A program made the position numbers and the translations under genes. The notes under the pieces are model-generated. The model was not told the DNA's origin, searched no databases, and worked only from the letters and a program-made list of their open reading frames with translations. Positions 14,066 to 21,076 of a stretch of 21,076 nt of DNA are shown in pieces; the first letter of the stretch is position 1; every line of letters begins with the position of its first letter. The DNA lies in the NCBI GenBank assembly GCA_020434085.1, contig JAGRBM010000054.1, forward strand, positions 1 through 21,076. Direction: 5' to 3'. This DNA comes from Chrysiogenia bacterium. GTDB taxonomy: Bacteria; JAGRBM01.

Positions 14066-15698
14066 TGTCGTAGGTCTCCAGCAGCGTGCCCACCGAGAAG
14101 CGGTAGGTCGCGATGGAGTTGTTGTAATCGGCAATGGCGCGCTGGTAGGCGCTGCGTGCGGTGTTGGCTTTCTCTTCCTGCTCCAGCACATCGAAGCTCG
14201 TCGAGAGCCCCACCTCATAGCGGCGGCGCTCGGCCGCCAGGTTTTCCTCGGCCAGCTCCTGCCCGACTTCGGTCGTGCGAATGCGCTTGGCATTGGTCAG
14301 CACGTCGCGCATCGCGCGGCGCACCTGCATGAGAATCTCCGTGTCGTGAATCTTGAAATTCTCCAGCGCGAGCTGCTGGTCGAGTATGGCCTTGCGCAGC
14401 TTGGCCTGCGTCTCGCGCGAGCCGAGCGCGATGGAGAAGGTGGCACTGACCTTCCAGTAGGGGGTGTCGGCATCGAAGATCTGTTCATAGGTCCGACCGA
14501 ATTCGCCGCCGAACTGGGTGTTGAGCGGAATGGCGTTGATCGAGGTCGACTTGGGCGCCACATCGCCGGCAAGGCCCACCAGGCCGCCCTCCACGCTCAG
14601 GTCGAGCTGGGGGAGCTTGGCATTGCGCGCCAGCCGCGAGCTGATGTCCAGATTCTCATAGGTCAGGCGCGCGATCTCGTAGTCCGGGCGGCGGCGGCGG
14701 GCGAGCTGAATCGCCTCGTCGGCGCTGGGCAGGACCGTCTCGGTTTCACCTTCATCGACCAGCTCGATCTTCGCATTGAGCTGTTCATTGTTCTTGGTCA
14801 GGCCCAGGATGCGCTTGAGGTTGTCCTCGGCAAGGCCGACCTGGTTTTCGGCAATGACGACGTTCTCTTCGCGGCGGGCCGCGCCCTCACGCGCCTGGGT
14901 CAGGGCGATGGGCGGGTCGAGCTTGACGCGCACGCGGTTCTCCGCGATGCGCACCAGGTCAGTTGCCACCTTGAGCGAGTCGCGCTGGTTGTTCAGGTTT
15001 TCCAGGGCGTAGGCCAGTTCCCAATAGGCCTGAATCACTTCCAGAATTCGCTCGGAAATCTCGATGTTGAACTGCTGGGCGGAGATCTTGCGCTGGGTGC
15101 GCGCGATCACCACGTTGCCCATGTTCACGCCGAGGCCAAAGCCCTGCAGCAGGGGCTGGGTCAGCTTGGCGTTGACCGTAGTCTCGTACTGGGGCGAGAG
15201 CAGCACGAAGCCGCTGGTACTCTCGGAGCGCTGGTTGGTGACGTTGAGCGAATACTTCGTGCCGGTCGAGAGCGCGCCCGAGAGGGCGAAGTTCAGATCA
15301 AAGGTCTTTTCATCGACGATCGGGTTGGTCGGATTGAACAGGTTGGGCTGGGGCGTCGTCGAGTCCTGGTAGGCGGTGGTCACGCTGAAGATGGGATCGA
15401 AGCGCCCCAGGCTCTGGGTCACGTCGGCGACGGAGCGATCGAAGTCGATCCGGCTGATCATAATCTCTTCATTGTTGTCGAGGGCCAGCTCGATTGCGCG
15501 CGCCAGGTTGAGCGGCAGGCGCGAGCCGGCGTCCGAGAACACGCTTTGCTTGCTGACCGGAGCCTCGGTCGCCGCCTCGGCTGCCACTTCACTCGCGGGC
15601 TCGTTCGAAGCGGGATCGGCCGCGCTTTCCTGCGCCGCGACGGGAGCGGCGATGACAAGCAACGCAAACCAGAGCAGAACTGCCGGAAGTCGTTTCAA
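14013..15698 (-). CDS. TolC-family outer membrane protein
   Basis: The 561-residue protein has a signal peptide (MKRLPAVLLWFALLVIAAPV, then AAQ before the mature end), an Ala/Glu-rich segment, and two related long-helix halves typical of outer membrane efflux proteins: LARAIELALDNNEEIMISRI (N-terminal repeat), LTQPLLQGFGLGVN, AYWELAYALENLNNQRDSL, and the C-terminal YEVGLSTSFDVLEQEEKANTARSAYQRAI. TolC proteins trimerise as the outer-membrane channel of RND, MFS or type I export systems. No pump or adaptor gene is adjacent, so the partner is elsewhere. The frame runs open to 15902, but only the TTG at 15698, with AGGAAGGA upstream, puts the signal peptide at the N-terminus. The C-terminus overlaps plsB convergently. 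Confidence 0.9.
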   Translation of the reverse strand: MKRLPAVLLWFALLVIAAPVAAQESAADPASNEPASEVAAEAATEAPVSKQSVFSDAGSRLPLNLARAIELALDNNEEIMISRIDFDRSVADVTQSLGRFDPIFSVTTAYQDSTTPQPNLFNPTNPIVDEKTFDLNFALSGALSTGTKYSLNVTNQRSESTSGFVLLSPQYETTVNAKLTQPLLQGFGLGVNMGNVVIARTQRKISAQQFNIEISERILEVIQAYWELAYALENLNNQRDSLKVATDLVRIAENRVRVKLDPPIALTQAREGAARREENVVIAENQVGLAEDNLKRILGLTKNNEQLNAKIELVDEGETETVLPSADEAIQLARRRRPDYEIARLTYENLDISSRLARNAKLPQLDLSVEGGLVGLAGDVAPKSTSINAIPLNTQFGGEFGRTYEQIFDADTPYWKVSATFSIALGSRETQAKLRKAILDQQLALENFKIHDTEILMQVRRAMRDVLTNAKRIRTTEVGQELAEENLAAERRRYEVGLSTSFDVLEQEEKANTARSAYQRAIADYNNSIATYRFSVGTLLETYDIILADEPEPVPPPFFAR

Positions 15699-15885
15699 GG
15701 GATGGGTTGTCCTTCCTGGGCAAGAGGCGCCGTAGCGCCGATTGCTGGTGTGAGGGGCCGGTCGCCTCTGTTGCGTCCGCAGGGGCCTCAACGCGGCCAC
15801 ACGGTAACAAGCCACGGGCCCCCGGGCAAGGAGGCTGCCCGGCACTGGCCAGTGTTTGGCGAAGCGGGCTAGAGTCCCCGGCGCA
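15699..15885. promoter_or_regulatory. Divergent tolC / GDPD intergenic region with palindromes
   Basis: It contains a hairpin CCGGGCA (15822-15828) with TGCCCGG (15836-15842), a perfect 12-base palindrome CACTGGCCAGTG (15843-15854), and TAGAGT (15870-15875) as a possible -10 ten bases before the ATG at 15886 (with TGGCCA, 15846-15851, as a -35 at 18 bases). The palindrome over the putative -35 could be an operator. No clear minus-strand promoter is seen. Confidence 0.35.
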
Positions 15886-16707
15886 ATGAGTGTGATCTCC
15901 ACCGTGAACCTTCTTCAGCGCGCCCGCGAAAGCGGCCGTCCGCTGGTGCTCGCCCATCGCGGCGGGCGGCACCTTTATCCCGAGAACACGCTGGAGGCCT
16001 TCTCCCGCTGCTTTTCCGACGGTGCAGAGGGTGTGGAGCTGGACGTTCGTTGCACGCGCGATGGAAAAGTGGTCGTCTTCCACGATGCCGAGCTCGAAAC
16101 GCTGACCGATGGTCAGGGTCGGGCCTCCCACAAGAGCTGGGAAGAGATCCGAACCATTCGGGTACGAAACCACCAGGGCGACTTGACCGATCAGACGATT
16201 CCGCGTTTCGAGGAAGTGCTCGAAGCGCTGCCGGTGGATGGTTTTCTCAACGTCGAGATCAAGTTCGAGCGTGGCAGCTATCCCGGGAATTCTTCGCTCC
16301 CGCTGGTGCGGCGCACGCTGGAAGTCCTTCGCGGCGAGAGCGCGTTCGGAGAGCGGCCGGTCATCATCAGTTCCTTTTCCATGCAGGTGAACCTGCAACT
16401 GCGCGCGCTGGCGCGTGACTTCGCGCGCGGTTACCTGTTCGAACAGCGCTGGGGCGTGCCGCGCTACCGGCGCATCGGCGACCGGCTGCTTGCGGCCCAC
16501 GCGCTCCATCCGGCAAAAGAACTCGTCAGCGACGAACTCATGGCCGCCGCGCGCCGCGCCGGCCGCGAGGTGGCGGTGTGGACCGTCAACGAGCCCGATG
16601 ACATGCGCCGCCTGGCGCGCATGGGGGTCGGGGCGCTCATCACCGACCGGCCCGACATTGGGCGCGAGGTGGTCGATTCGCTCGGGCAGGGCGGGGGGCG
16701 CGCATGA
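15886..16707 (+). CDS. Glycerophosphodiester phosphodiesterase
   Basis: The 273-residue TIM-barrel enzyme would cleave glycerophosphodiesters from lipid turnover to glycerol 3-phosphate and an alcohol. The N-terminal catalytic signature is intact: LAHRGGRHLYPENTLEAF (H24, E33), GVELDVRCTRDGKVVVFHD (E51, D53, H66), then NVEIKFE near 124 and a C-terminal VWTVNEPDDMRR and LITDRPD. No signal peptide is evident, so it is of the cytoplasmic UgpQ-like kind rather than periplasmic GlpQ. An in-frame TTG lies 10 codons upstream, but the ATG at 15886 is the natural start; it lacks a clear Shine-Dalgarno. The stop overlaps the recG start in an ATGA, so recG is translationally coupled to it. Confidence 0.92.
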   Translation: MSVISTVNLLQRARESGRPLVLAHRGGRHLYPENTLEAFSRCFSDGAEGVELDVRCTRDGKVVVFHDAELETLTDGQGRASHKSWEEIRTIRVRNHQGDLTDQTIPRFEEVLEALPVDGFLNVEIKFERGSYPGNSSLPLVRRTLEVLRGESAFGERPVIISSFSMQVNLQLRALARDFARGYLFEQRWGVPRYRRIGDRLLAAHALHPAKELVSDELMAAARRAGREVAVWTVNEPDDMRRLARMGVGALITDRPDIGREVVDSLGQGGGRA

Positions 16708-19226
16708 GCGGCGGCAGCGACTGGCTGGGCCGTCTGGCGCGCCCGCTCGAATCGGCCTCGCAGAACGACTTCCGCGCGCTCCCGCGCGTGCGCGATCTGG
16801 GCAAGGCGATTCTGAACATTCTGCAGAACGCTCCCGAAGAGACCGGCGGCGGCGCCGAGCAGTTTCGAGAGCGCATGGCCGCGCTCTTTGGCGACTTCGA
16901 CACGCTGCCACTTCCGGTGCGGCGCGACCGGGTGGCGCGCGCGTTAAAGCTCATCACCGAGGCGCGCCAGCAGAACCTCTGGCCCGAGAGTGCGCAGAGC
17001 AAAAACGACTCAAAGAGCAAGGAATCCGCCACGCCCGATGGCAGCGGCAAGGTTCCGCCCGAACCCGCCCCGCGCGAGGCGGAGCTTGCGCGCAAGGCCG
17101 CCCGCGCTCCCGAGGGGGACCTGGCCCGCGCGCTCAGCGAGCTCGATACCGATGTCACCTATGTGAAGGGCGTGGGCCCGCGGCTCGCGCAGGTGCTGGG
17201 AAAGCTGGGCATCGAAAAAGTCGGGGACCTGCTCTGGCACCTGCCGCATCGCTACGAGGACCGGCGCGACGTGCGCAAGATCGCCGAGCTCAAGGGCGGC
17301 GAGAGCGCGGTGGTGCGCGGCAAGATTCTTGGCGCCGGCCGTGCGGGGCGGCGCGTCTACGAGGCACTGCTCGGGGACGAGACCGGGACGATCTCGCTCA
17401 AGTGGTTCCGTTTCAATGAAAAGCAGCTCCGCGATCGCCTGGAACGCGGCGAGGAAGTCTTTGCCACCGGTGAGGTGAAGAGCTTTCGCGGCAAGCTGGA
17501 GATGACCCATCCCGAGCTCGAGAGCGCCCTCGACGATGAAGAAGACGGCGGCCGCGAGGCCATCGTGCCCGTCTATCCGCTCACCGAGGGGCTCCACAAC
17601 AGGCGGATCCGTACGATTGTCGGCAACGCCCTCGACAAGTTCGCTCCCTACATGCTCGACGCCGTGCCAAACTCGCTCATGGGCGAGCCCCTTCCCACGC
17701 TGGCCGACTCGCTGCGAGAGCTGCACCGCCCCGACGCGGGCAACGACCTGCAGCGCCTCAAGGCGCAGGCCACGCTCTACCACCAGCGTCTTCGCCTGCA
17801 GGAGGCCTTCTATCTGCAGATGGGCCTGGTGCGCAGCAAGATGGAGCAGGCGGCAGAGCAAGCCCCAGCCTTTGATCCCGAGCCCGAGCTGCTGCAAAAG
17901 CTCATGGCTGCGCTGCCCTTCAAGCCAACCGGCGCGCAGCAACGGGTGATCGCGGAGATCGCCGGCGATCTCTCAAAGCCGCGGGTGATGAACCGCCTCC
18001 TTCAGGGCGACGTGGGCAGTGGCAAGACCGTCGTCGCCGCCGCAGCCGCCAGCATCGCCATTGCCGGCGGCGCGCAGGTGGCGCTGATGGCGCCCACGGA
18101 AATCCTCGCAGAGCAGCACTACCGCAGCCTCAAAGCCCTGCTGGAGGGACTCGGTGTGCGTGTTGCGCTGCTGACGAGCTCCCAGAAAGTCTCGACCACC
18201 GCGGTCAAGCCCGCCCGCGTGCTCCATGACATCAGCGTGGGCGCGGCGGATCTGGTCGTGGGAACCCACGCGATCATCCAGGACCAGGTGAAGTTCAAGA
18301 ACCTGGCCCTGGCCATCATCGATGAGCAGCACCGCTTCGGCGTCGCCCAGCGTGCCGATCTTCGCGACAAGGGCGAGCACGTCCACTTCCTCGTGATGAC
18401 GGCGACGCCCATTCCGCGAACGCTGACCATGACGATCTATGGCGACCTCGCAGTCTCGCTGCTCGACGAAATGCCGCCGGGAAGAACGCCGGTCCACACG
18501 CGGGTCTATCCGGCCAAGGGGCGCGCCGAGGTCTGGCGGCTCGTTGAGCGCGAGCTCGCCGAGGGGCGGCAGGCCTACGTGGTCTATCCGCTGGTGGCCG
18601 AGTCGGAGAAAATGGACCTGCGCGACGCCATCGCCGCGGCCGAGGAACTCCAGAACGAGGTGTTCAAAAATTACCGCGTGGGCATCGTCCACGGGCAGAT
18701 GAAGAGCGCGGAAAAGGATGACGTCCTCCGCCGCTTCCGAGACGGGGAGGTCCACGTGCTCGTCTCCACCACGGTGATCGAGGTGGGCATCGACGTGCCC
18801 AACGCCTCGGTCATGGTGATCGAGCATGCCGAGCGCTTCGGGCTCAGCCAGCTCCACCAGCTTCGTGGCCGGGTAGGGCGCGGCGGGGGGCGATCCTACT
18901 GCTACCTGGTGGGCGGCGCCGGAGTTCATGCCGATGCCAACGCCCGGCTCAAGGTGATGGAGCAGGTGAGCGATGGATTCGTGATCGCCGAGGAAGACCT
19001 GCGCCTTCGCGGCCCCGGAGAGTTTATGGGTACGCGCCAGAGTGGCCTGCCCGAGTTCCGCACCCTCGATCTGGTGCGCGACCGCGCCATCATCGCGCGG
19101 GCGCGGCAGGCGGCCGAGGAAATTTTCGCCGACGACCCGCAGCTCCAGCGCCCCGAGCACCGCGCCCTGTCCTGGGCGCTCACCCACCACTGGAAGCGGC
19201 GCGGTCGTTTCGCCCGCGTGGGTTAA
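16704..19226 (+). CDS. recG: ATP-dependent DNA helicase RecG
   Basis: The 840-residue superfamily 2 helicase remodels stalled replication forks and Holliday junctions. The wedge domain begins near residue 150 (VTYVKGVGPRLAQVLGKLGI, HLPHRYEDRR). The motor follows: Walker A GDVGSGKT (435-442), motif II DEQH (540-543) in IIDEQHRFGVAQRADL, motif III MTATPIPRTL, and motifs V-VI STTVIEVGIDVPNA and LHQLRGRVGRGG. It ends with the RecG C-terminal FMGTRQSGLPEFRTLDL. It has about 150 residues ahead of the wedge, with a helical part and a charged linker, longer than the roughly 690-residue E. coli enzyme. Its ATG lies within the GDPD stop (ATGA, four-base overlap). Confidence 0.95.
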   Translation: MSGGSDWLGRLARPLESASQNDFRALPRVRDLGKAILNILQNAPEETGGGAEQFRERMAALFGDFDTLPLPVRRDRVARALKLITEARQQNLWPESAQSKNDSKSKESATPDGSGKVPPEPAPREAELARKAARAPEGDLARALSELDTDVTYVKGVGPRLAQVLGKLGIEKVGDLLWHLPHRYEDRRDVRKIAELKGGESAVVRGKILGAGRAGRRVYEALLGDETGTISLKWFRFNEKQLRDRLERGEEVFATGEVKSFRGKLEMTHPELESALDDEEDGGREAIVPVYPLTEGLHNRRIRTIVGNALDKFAPYMLDAVPNSLMGEPLPTLADSLRELHRPDAGNDLQRLKAQATLYHQRLRLQEAFYLQMGLVRSKMEQAAEQAPAFDPEPELLQKLMAALPFKPTGAQQRVIAEIAGDLSKPRVMNRLLQGDVGSGKTVVAAAAASIAIAGGAQVALMAPTEILAEQHYRSLKALLEGLGVRVALLTSSQKVSTTAVKPARVLHDISVGAADLVVGTHAIIQDQVKFKNLALAIIDEQHRFGVAQRADLRDKGEHVHFLVMTATPIPRTLTMTIYGDLAVSLLDEMPPGRTPVHTRVYPAKGRAEVWRLVERELAEGRQAYVVYPLVAESEKMDLRDAIAAAEELQNEVFKNYRVGIVHGQMKSAEKDDVLRRFRDGEVHVLVSTTVIEVGIDVPNASVMVIEHAERFGLSQLHQLRGRVGRGGGRSYCYLVGGAGVHADANARLKVMEQVSDGFVIAEEDLRLRGPGEFMGTRQSGLPEFRTLDLVRDRAIIARARQAAEEIFADDPQLQRPEHRALSWALTHHWKRRGRFARVG

Positions 19227-19243
19227 GAATCCCTTCCCTGCTT

Positions 19244-19287
19244 CCCTCTCCCGGCGGGAGAGGGACAAGCGCGGCGAGGCCGCGCTT
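19244..19287. repeat. Tandem perfect palindromes (REP-like element)
   Basis: CCCTCTCCC (19244-19252), loop GGC, GGGAGAGGG (19256-19264), then two bases, then AAGCGCGGC (19267-19275), loop GAG, GCCGCGCTT (19279-19287). Two perfect nine-pair hairpins with three-base loops stand side by side right after recG. The first is of the CCCTCTCCC/GGGAGAGGG kind common in dispersed extragenic palindromes. It could stop transcription or protect the recG message. Confidence 0.8.
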
Positions 19288-19371
19288 GGGCGAGGGGGAA
19301 AAGCTGGTTGCGGCGCTCCACCCCCTTTCGCATGGGACCGAATCGTATTACCATCAGCGCCCTTTAACGGT

Positions 19372-19398
19372 CCGGTCGGCGACAAAGAGCGCGACCGG
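19372..19398 (+). promoter_or_regulatory. Leader hairpin immediately before the aminotransferase start
   Basis: CCGGTCG (19372-19378) and CGACCGG (19392-19398) pair around a 13-base loop that holds AAAGAG. The stem ends two bases before the ATG at 19401 and 14 before the ATG at 19413. Confidence 0.45.
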
Positions 19399-19412
19399 CA
19401 ATGGTGAGACCC

Positions 19413-20600
19413 ATGTCACGCAACGATGAATTTTACAGAGTGTCCCGGCTGCCTCCTTACGTGCTTTCCGAAGTGGTTGCGCTCAAGAACGCCGCCCGGC
19501 ACGCCGGCGAGGACATCATCGACCTGGGCATGGGAAATCCCGACCAGCCGCCGCCCGACTCGCTGATCGAGCACCTGCATCGCGCGATCGACAACCCGCG
19601 CAACCATCGCTACTCGGTCTCCAAGGGCATCTACAAGTTGCGGCTGGCGATCACGGACTGGTACAAGCGCCGCTACGGGATCGAGCTCGACCCCGACAGC
19701 GAGGCCATTGCCACCCTTGGCGCCAAGGAAGGTATCAGCCACCTGATGCTCGCCATCCTCGCGCCCGGCGACAGTGTGCTCGTGCCCAACCCGACCTATC
19801 CGATCCACAACTACTCGGTGGTGATTGCAGGCGGCGACGTGGTCGCCGTGCCCATCGGGCCGGGTCAGGATTTTTTCGAGAATCTCACGAAGGCGGCCGA
19901 GGGCGTGTGGCCCAAGCCGCGCGCGATGATGCTGTGCTTCCCCAGCAACCCCACCACGCAGGTGGTGGACCTGGCGTTCTTTGAAAAAGTCATCGACTTC
20001 GCCAAAGAGCACGACATGCTGGTCATCCACGACCTGGCCTACGCGGACCTTTGCTTCGACGGCTACAAGGCGCCCTCGATCCTGCAGGTGAAGGGCGCCA
20101 AGGAACGGGCGGTCGAGGTCTTCAGCGTCTCCAAGAGCTACAACATGCCCGGCTGGCGCGTGGGTTTTGTGGTGGGCAACGCAAAGGTGATTGAGGCCCT
20201 GGCGCGCATCAAGGGGTACATGGACTACGGCATCTTCCAGCCGATCCAGATCTCGGTGATCCACGCGCTCAATTCCCACGCCGAGGACGCGGAGGAAATC
20301 TGCGAGATGTATCGCGAGCGCCGCGACTGGCTCTGCGACGCGCTCGGTCGCATCGGCTGGCCGGTCGAGCGCCCCAAGGCGACCATGTTCCTGTGGGCGC
20401 CCATCCCCAAACCCTTCAAGGAAATGGGTTCCATGGAGTTTTCCAAGCTGCTGCTGCGCGAGGCCAAGGTCGCGGTTTCTCCGGGCGTGGGCTTTGGCGA
20501 ATACGGCGAGGGCTTCGTGCGCTTCTCGCTCATCGAAAATCATCATCGAATCAATCAGGCGATTCGCGGCATCAAGCGCGCCCTGAGTGCAGGAGCCTGA
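19413..20600 (+). CDS. alaC: Alanine-type class I/II aminotransferase (AlaC-like)
   Basis: The 395-residue PLP enzyme closely follows E. coli AlaC, the glutamate-pyruvate aminotransferase: [92 protein letters not shown] and [19 protein letters not shown] with the PLP lysine K241. The C-terminal [20 protein letters not shown] carries the carboxylate-binding Arg. A related LL-diaminopimelate aminotransferase or a homoserine-pathway transaminase is an alternative, since a homoserine dehydrogenase gene follows. There are two ATG candidates, 19401 and 19413; GGTGAG five bases before 19413 and the hairpin before 19401 favour the latter. It lies eight bases upstream of the hom ATG, so an operon is likely. 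Confidence 0.87.
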   Translation: MSRNDEFYRVSRLPPYVLSEVVALKNAARHAGEDIIDLGMGNPDQPPPDSLIEHLHRAIDNPRNHRYSVSKGIYKLRLAITDWYKRRYGIELDPDSEAIATLGAKEGISHLMLAILAPGDSVLVPNPTYPIHNYSVVIAGGDVVAVPIGPGQDFFENLTKAAEGVWPKPRAMMLCFPSNPTTQVVDLAFFEKVIDFAKEHDMLVIHDLAYADLCFDGYKAPSILQVKGAKERAVEVFSVSKSYNMPGWRVGFVVGNAKVIEALARIKGYMDYGIFQPIQISVIHALNSHAEDAEEICEMYRERRDWLCDALGRIGWPVERPKATMFLWAPIPKPFKEMGSMEFSKLLLREAKVAVSPGVGFGEYGEGFVRFSLIENHHRINQAIRGIKRALSAGA

Positions 20601-20607
20601 ACCGGAC

Positions 20608-21076
20608 ATGGGCAAGGAAATCGGAATCGGAATCATCGGTCTGGGGACCGTGGGAGCGAGCGTGGCGGAGATTCTTGCCACGCGCGCGGACCTGCTGGAG
20701 AGGCGCGCGGGCGCCAGGCTCAGGGTCACCTGCGTGTGCGACCGCGGCGTCTCCCAGCGCGGCGAGGCGCTGCCGGCCCACGTTCCGGCGGGCGTGAAGG
20801 TTGCGGCGAGCCCGGCCGAGCTCGCGTGCGATGAGAGCGTGGACATCGTCATCGAGCTGATCGGCGGTCTGGACGCCGCGCGCGAGGCCATCCTTGCCGC
20901 CATTGAAGCCGGCAAGCCGGTGATTACCGCCAACAAGCACCTGCTGGCCGTGCAGGGCGACGAAATCTTCGAAAAGGCGGAGGCCAAAGGGGTCTCGGTC
21001 GGCTTCGAGGCCGCGGTTGCCGGCGGCATCCCGATTCTCAACGCCATTCGCGCCGGCATCGGCGGCGACGAGATCA
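20608..21076 (+). CDS. hom: Homoserine dehydrogenase, N-terminal part (cut by window end)
   Basis: The first 156 residues are present and the frame runs off the window. The start MGKEIGIGIIGLGTVG has the Rossmann GxGxxG for NAD(P)H, VDIVIELIGG, KPVITANKHLLA with the catalytic-site Lys region, and GFEAAVAGGIPILNAIRAGI, all standard for Hom, which reduces aspartate semialdehyde to homoserine for threonine and methionine. There is no aspartokinase domain ahead, so it is the monofunctional type; a C-terminal ACT domain would be beyond the window. AGGAG (20591-20595) inside the alaC end, 12 bases before the ATG, may serve as its ribosome site. The alaC-hom order is one often met in Deltaproteobacteria. 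Confidence 0.94.
   Translation, partial: MGKEIGIGIIGLGTVGASVAEILATRADLLERRAGARLRVTCVCDRGVSQRGEALPAHVPAGVKVAASPAELACDESVDIVIELIGGLDAAREAILAAIEAGKPVITANKHLLAVQGDEIFEKAEAKGVSVGFEAAVAGGIPILNAIRAGIGGDEI

Noticed and set aside
13938-15872. 644-codon plus-strand open frame across the end of plsB and the tolC-like gene
   Set aside because: It is antisense to the TolC frame with its signal peptide and helical repeats; the composition is that of a shadow frame.
1-21076. tRNA, rRNA, CRISPR, riboswitch and mobile-element scan
   Set aside because: By eye I found no spaced direct-repeat array, no transposase or integrase motif, no tRNA-like cloverleaf and no known riboswitch core; a covariance-model scan would be needed to exclude small RNAs.

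Overview
The window is GC-rich bacterial chromosome, apparently ordinary core genome. It carries no rRNA, tRNA, CRISPR array, transposase, integrase or phage gene that I can see. A TolC-family outer-membrane protein, a PlsB-type acyltransferase and a SPOR-domain protein show a Gram-negative cell. The aminotransferase (alaC-like) to homoserine dehydrogenase order, PlsB and the general gene mix fit Deltaproteobacteria in the broad sense (Desulfobacterota, Myxococcota and relatives). That placement is inference; no marker gene here settles it.

Layout. 1-258: the 3' end of a DnaB-like replicative helicase with an unusual Gly/Ser/Tyr-rich tail. 482-1306: a CDP-alcohol phosphatidyltransferase, ended by a strong bidirectional terminator facing a convergent minus-strand pair (2564 to 1375): a Lys/Ala-rich histone H1-like protein followed by a MEMO/AmmB-family protein. 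Divergent from the histone-like gene lie a one-TM coiled-coil protein (2770-3222) and a membrane-anchored LysM-like/SPOR protein (3339-4088). A long hairpin separates these from a second minus-strand operon (6552 to 4201): a secreted TPR lipoprotein-like or periplasmic protein, then dGTPase.

6706-10390 is a plus-strand sulfur block: serine O-acetyltransferase (cysteine synthesis), a NifS/IscS-type cysteine desulfurase, and an Hsp70 with a short lid. Together they suggest cysteine supply, sulfur mobilisation and chaperone-assisted Fe-S cluster or protein maturation, but no IscU scaffold is present. After it come a small four-TM protein with atypical, lower-GC codon use (10412-10819) and a small basic protein with an Ala/Pro/Glu tail (11029-11331).

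11462-14065 is plsB (glycerol-3-phosphate acyltransferase), overlapping tail-to-tail with a tolC-like gene (15698 to 14013). Divergent from tolC is a glycerophosphodiester phosphodiesterase whose end overlaps recG by four bases. With the CDP-alcohol phosphatidyltransferase, three phospholipid-metabolism genes lie within 17 kb, though not in one operon. After recG a pair of tandem perfect palindromes precedes an alaC-like aminotransferase and a homoserine dehydrogenase cut by the window edge.

I found no clear new defence or mobile system. The best candidates for a second look are the Gly-rich helicase tail, the compact cysE/desulfurase/short-lid Hsp70 operon, the atypical membrane-protein gene after it, the seven-letter-alphabet histone-like protein, and several starts that lack a Shine-Dalgarno but have a -10-like hexamer close upstream.
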